From the NCBI GenBank assembly GCA_002351725.1, contig DEHD01000041.1, positions 1-9,477 on the forward strand: DNA of 9,477 nt, written 5' to 3'. This document shows, in pieces, positions 7,356-9,477 of this stretch (position 1 is the first letter of the stretch; every line of letters starts with the position of its first letter). The notes beneath the pieces are model-generated. The model was not told where the DNA came from. It saw nothing but the letters and a program-made list of their open reading frames with translations, and did no database searches. The position numbers and the translations under genes are program-made. This stretch comes from Prevotella sp. UBA2809. GTDB taxonomy: Bacteria > Bacteroidota > Bacteroidia > Bacteroidales > Bacteroidaceae.

Positions 7356-8453
7356 ATGTATATGAAGAAATTGCTTTTCTGTGTTTTGACGTTTGTGTCT
7401 TTCGCAGCCAATGCACAACCTCAAAAGTACCTTGGTGGTGATATATCGCTATTACCATCATACGAGGAAAAAGGCACAGTCTATAAGGATTTCGATGGCA
7501 AGAAGGTACAGTTGTTGCCTTTCCTTAAAAAACAAGGATGGAATTGCATTCGAGTAAGGTTATTCGTTGATCCCCAAAGTGCACCTCAAGAGAATAAGGA
7601 CGAAGGTGTTTGTCAGGATCTTAATTATGTCATTAAACTGGCCAAACAGATTAAGAAAACCGGTTTGAAGTTTATGCTCGACTTTCATTATAGCGATACG
7701 TGGGCCGATCCTGGTAAGCAGTTTACACCCAAAAGATGGCAGGGGGCTGATAAGCAGATGCTTACAGATAGCGTTTATGTATATACCCGAACATCATTAC
7801 TGGCAATGAAGAAAGCTGGCATTATTCCAGAACTAATCCAAGTTGGCAACGAGATTACCAATGGTATGCTCTGGCCTACAGGCAAACTTGACCCGTCGGG
7901 TAGTGACGGCTTTGACGTGCTATGCCAGTTCTTGAAGGCTGGTTGCAAAGCTTGTCGTGAGGTATGTCCTAAGTCGCAGATTATTATTCATACCGAAAGG
8001 GCTGGCAACTGGGATGTTACTCGCAATTACTATCAGCAACTGCGTCGCCGTCAGGTTGATTATGATATCATAGGTCTTAGCTATTACCCAATGTGGCATA
8101 AGGATATTCCAAATCTTGGCAAGACGCTTGATAATCTTGCTTGGCTCTTTCCTGAGAAGCCTGTGATGATTGTAGAGACAGCAGCTTATTACTCACACGA
8201 GAATGATCCGTGGTCCAAAGAAGATACTTATGCAGAGTTCTATCCTATCTCCGTTGAGGGACAGGCGCAGTTTACTCGTGAGCTTGTCAGAGAGTTGCAG
8301 AAGCATCACAACGTAAGCGGGCTCTTTTGGTGGTTTCCCGAAGAGAATGCCAGTGGCAATAGTGTTACCAAAGGCTGGCTTAACCGTGGCTTGTTCGATA
8401 ACCATACAGGAAAGGCTCTGCCAGCTTTGAAAGAATTCAAATATTATAAGTAA
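7356..8453 (+). CDS. GH53 endo-beta-1,4-galactanase (arabinogalactan endo-galactosidase)
   Basis: This enzyme is predicted to hydrolyse internal beta-1,4-galactosidic bonds in type I galactan and arabinogalactan (EC 3.2.1.89), releasing galacto-oligosaccharides. The fold is a clan GH-A (beta/alpha)8 barrel. GH53 signatures are KYLGGDISLLPSYE at 24-37, GWNCIRVRLFVDP at 61-73 and FMLDFHYSDTWADPGKQ at 106-122. IQVGNEITNGMLWP at 161-174 contains the predicted acid/base E166. IGLSYYPMW is at 239-247, and VMIVETAAY at 270-278 contains the predicted nucleophile E274. Both catalytic glutamates are intact and the 365-residue length is normal. The signal peptide ends ANA before Q21. There is no lipobox, so signal peptidase I export to the periplasm or beyond is predicted, not surface lipid anchoring. 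The second ATG (7362, MKKLLF) gives a more conventional signal peptide and may be the true start. Four cysteines (190, 197, 200, 204) cluster on one helix. It is the only glycoside hydrolase in the window and defines the likely PUL substrate. Confidence 0.94.
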   Translation: MYMKKLLFCVLTFVSFAANAQPQKYLGGDISLLPSYEEKGTVYKDFDGKKVQLLPFLKKQGWNCIRVRLFVDPQSAPQENKDEGVCQDLNYVIKLAKQIKKTGLKFMLDFHYSDTWADPGKQFTPKRWQGADKQMLTDSVYVYTRTSLLAMKKAGIIPELIQVGNEITNGMLWPTGKLDPSGSDGFDVLCQFLKAGCKACREVCPKSQIIIHTERAGNWDVTRNYYQQLRRRQVDYDIIGLSYYPMWHKDIPNLGKTLDNLAWLFPEKPVMIVETAAYYSHENDPWSKEDTYAEFYPISVEGQAQFTRELVRELQKHHNVSGLFWWFPEENASGNSVTKGWLNRGLFDNHTGKALPALKEFKYYK

Positions 8454-8464
8454 TCCTAGGCGCT

Positions 8465-8491
8465 GTCCTCTTACGGAAGGACTGCAGTCCT
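8465..8491. other. Competing short inverted repeats in the GH53 3' region
   Basis: Three short arms occur here: GTCCT at 8465-8469, AGGAC at 8478-8482 and GTCCT at 8487-8491. The middle arm can pair with either flank. The downstream pairing is part of a perfect 14-bp palindrome, AGGACTGCAGTCCT (8478-8491). The stems have only 5 bp, so the two structures exclude each other and each is modest in stability. The element may form part of the 3' end structure of the GH53 message just ahead of the main terminator. Confidence 0.35.
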
Positions 8492-8498
8492 GATACGA

Positions 8499-8536
8499 AA
8501 AGACTCGAGTACTTTAACATGAGTACTCGAGTCTTT
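8499..8536. terminator. Bidirectional intrinsic terminator between convergent genes
   Basis: AAAGACTCGAGTACT (8499-8513) and AGTACTCGAGTCTTT (8522-8536) form a perfect 15-bp stem around an 8-nt loop (TTAACATG). On the + strand the stem ends in CTTT followed by ATTATTTT, a U-rich tail fitting termination of the PUL transcript. Read from the - strand it ends in GTCTTTTCG, a shorter U tract serving the DUF6078 gene. It lies 45 nt after the GH53 stop and 23 nt from the DUF6078 stop, exactly where converging transcripts must end. Confidence 0.85.
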
Positions 8537-8559
8537 ATTATTTTGGACATGGGCTGGTA

Positions 8560-8991
8560 TTAATCGTCCCAGTTTAGTTTCTCTACATAAGCATCAAACT
8601 TTAGTTCTTCGTGGTTGATGTCTTTAAGGACGGCCTCAACTTCCTTCATCTCTTTGGGCGAACAGAGGCGCGCGCCTTTGCGACGCTCAAAGTAAGGATT
8701 GCGCCCAAACTTGCCCTGCAGTCGATACATAAACGTCTGGTACTCGCCAGGCAGCATCTTTGCCTGCATGTTCTTAAAGCCTTTGCCATAAACTTGGGGC
8801 TTATCATCGCGATAGTATTCGCACATTTCGCCAGTTTTGGTTAGCTGCGGATTCAAAATTGTTACTGCTATCTGGTTGTTAGGCAAATGCTGCATAGCTA
8901 ACTGTCGCAGGCAGTGGTTGGCCATCTTGCAATCCACATTACTGCAATGCAGATAGCAGCCAGGAACTTCATCGTAATTTATCTTGCTCAT
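8560..8991 (-). CDS. DUF6078 family cysteine-rich small protein
   Basis: This is a 143-residue cytosolic protein with no signal peptide or membrane segment. I recognise the general pattern of a Bacteroidales family annotated as DUF6078, whose function is unknown: an N-terminal tyrosine/proline opening (INYDEVPGCYLHC), CLRQLA at 27-32, a central NPQLTKTGEMCEYYRDD, KFGRNPYFERRKG at 94-106, and an acidic C-terminal helix ending LNWDD. Cysteines at 12, 16, 21, 27 and 57 lie in the conserved part, spaced C-x3-C-x4-C-x5-C, which would suit zinc or an iron-sulfur cluster; that is inference. C110 is outside this group. The leader (GAATAGAA before ATG) has no clear ribosome binding site. It converges on the PUL and lies 140 nt downstream of the VirE/DUF3874 gene on the same strand, with a repeat array between. 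No functional link to either neighbour is evident. Confidence 0.82.
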   Translation of the reverse strand: MSKINYDEVPGCYLHCSNVDCKMANHCLRQLAMQHLPNNQIAVTILNPQLTKTGEMCEYYRDDKPQVYGKGFKNMQAKMLPGEYQTFMYRLQGKFGRNPYFERRKGARLCSPKEMKEVEAVLKDINHEELKFDAYVEKLNWDD

Positions 8992-9020
8992 TTCTATTCA
9001 GTTTTCGTTAAACATCTCAA

Positions 9021-9121
9021 CCTCTCACTCACATGTGCCAAAAGCCGCATCTGTGCAGAGGTCTCGGGAGGGTGAGAGGTTTTGCAAACCTCTCACTGTA
9101 CCTCTCACTCAACCTCTCACT
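9021..9121. repeat. Iteron-like array of a 9-bp unit CCTCTCACT
   Basis: The unit occurs directly at 9021-9029, 9089-9097, 9101-9109 and 9113-9121. The last three have an exact 12-bp period with variable 3-bp spacers (GTA, CAA). One inverted copy (GGTGAGAGG) is at 9071-9079. On the - strand, the direction of both flanking genes, the unit reads AGTGAGAGG. The array starts 11 bp beyond the stop codon of the VirE/DUF3874 gene and occupies most of the 140-bp gap to DUF6078. Period, unit length and partner gene suggest a binding site for a DNA-binding protein, such as a replication iteron, but no direct evidence of function is present. Confidence 0.7.
9072..9096. other. Perfect 11-bp hairpin within the repeat array
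   Basis: GTGAGAGGTTT (9072-9082) and AAACCTCTCAC (9086-9096) are exact reverse complements around a 3-nt loop (TGC). The hairpin is built from the inverted repeat unit and the first tandem direct unit. No T-run follows on either strand, so it does not look like a standard intrinsic terminator. It may be a cruciform, an RNA structure, or a dyad for protein binding. Confidence 0.65.
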
Positions 9122-9131
9122 TTTTTCGGCA

Positions 9132-9477
9132 TCATGCAGCATCAACAGGCACCACATTGTAGAATTTTACGTGTCCGCGCTCAGTATGCTCAAAGCCCAG
9201 GTCCTTCATCGCCAATCCCAAATGCACTTTGGTGCTAACGGTCTTTTTGAGCGAAGGATACTCCTTGCTAATCAACTCCAGCATCTGCGTGCAGTTCATC
9301 GCCTTTACCTTCTCGCTCTCATTGGGCTTGCGGAAACAAGCCTCAACAATTTCGGCTATATCCTTTTCGTCGGTATAGTCCAGGTTCAGTTGCTGGATAC
9401 GTGCCACCTGCTCGTTGGTAAACCAGTAAGGTGCCTTCAGCTCGTTCACCTCGTACATCAGCTGGGCATACAGCTGC
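9132..9477 (-). CDS. VirE/DUF3874-type primase-helicase-like protein, C-terminal part (5' end outside window)
   Basis: The reading frame is open from the right edge to a TGA at 9132-9134, so only the last 114 residues are visible. The methionine at 9458 is internal: the residues before it (QLYAQL) continue the same open frame and fit the family pattern LYAQ-M-Y-E. The segment KAPYWFTNEQVARIQQLNLDY, then IAEIVEACFRK, then ECxQMLELI-like and a terminal HVKFYNVVP resembles the C-terminal DUF3874 domain of Bacteroidales proteins that carry VirE-type P-loop ATPase domains upstream. Such proteins are annotated as virulence-associated protein E or primase-helicase-like and often sit in mobile or prophage-derived regions. 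The domain looks like a small helical, possibly winged-helix, module. The ATPase and primase motifs would be beyond the window, so activity cannot be judged. An iteron-like repeat array lies directly downstream. Confidence 0.78.
   Translation of the reverse strand, partial: QLYAQLMYEVNELKAPYWFTNEQVARIQQLNLDYTDEKDIAEIVEACFRKPNESEKVKAMNCTQMLELISKEYPSLKKTVSTKVHLGLAMKDLGFEHTERGHVKFYNVVPVDAA

Noticed and set aside
9021..9121. CRISPR array
   Set aside because: The repeat unit is only 9 bp with 3-bp spacers, far below CRISPR repeat and spacer sizes, and there is no cas gene.
8984..9238. 84-codon + strand open frame across the repeat array
   Set aside because: It overlaps the starts or ends of two - strand genes antisense. 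It owes its length to the repeat region and has no recognisable domain or leader.
9132..9458. A complete 108-residue gene starting at the ATG at 9458
   Set aside because: The frame remains open to the window edge and the upstream residues fit the same domain, so the ATG is internal to a longer gene.

Overview
The window looks like chromosomal DNA from a gut- or rumen-type Bacteroidales, most plausibly Prevotella or a close relative. The reasons are a SusC/SusD pair with SusE/SusF-like lipoproteins, a Bacteroidetes-type -7 promoter element (TAnnTTTG), AT-rich leaders without clear Shine-Dalgarno sequences, acidic residues after the lipoprotein cysteines, and two families (DUF6078, DUF3874/VirE) that I know mainly from Bacteroidales. 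The genus is inferred from general resemblance only.

Positions 1-8453 hold a compact polysaccharide utilization locus (PUL) on the + strand. A -7 element at 21-28 precedes five genes: a SusC-like TonB-dependent transporter, a SusD-like glycan-binding lipoprotein, a SusE-like lipoprotein, a SusF-like lipoprotein with three C-terminal beta-sandwich modules, and a GH53 endo-beta-1,4-galactanase. The first four genes are 17-29 nt apart. The GH53 gene is set off by a 62-nt gap with a strong GC-rich hairpin. The GH53 enzyme points to type I (arabino)galactan or galactan side chains of rhamnogalacturonan I as substrate. In this model the lipoproteins and SusD capture the glycan at the cell surface, SusC imports fragments using TonB energy, and GH53 cuts the beta-1,4-galactan backbone. 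No regulator and no exo-acting beta-galactosidase is present in the window.

The stretch 8454-8559 contains a near-perfect 15-bp inverted repeat, probably a terminator shared by converging transcripts, preceded by a small set of competing short hairpins. Beyond it two genes lie on the - strand: a small cysteine-rich DUF6078 protein (8560-8991) and the 3' end of a VirE/DUF3874-type primase-helicase-like gene that runs off the right edge (9132-9477).

The 140-bp gap between those two genes is the oddest part of the window. It carries four direct copies and one inverted copy of a 9-bp unit (CCTCTCACT), three of them on an exact 12-bp period, and an 11-bp perfect hairpin. This resembles an iteron array next to a replication-type gene. 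I find no tRNA, rRNA, CRISPR array or insertion sequence.
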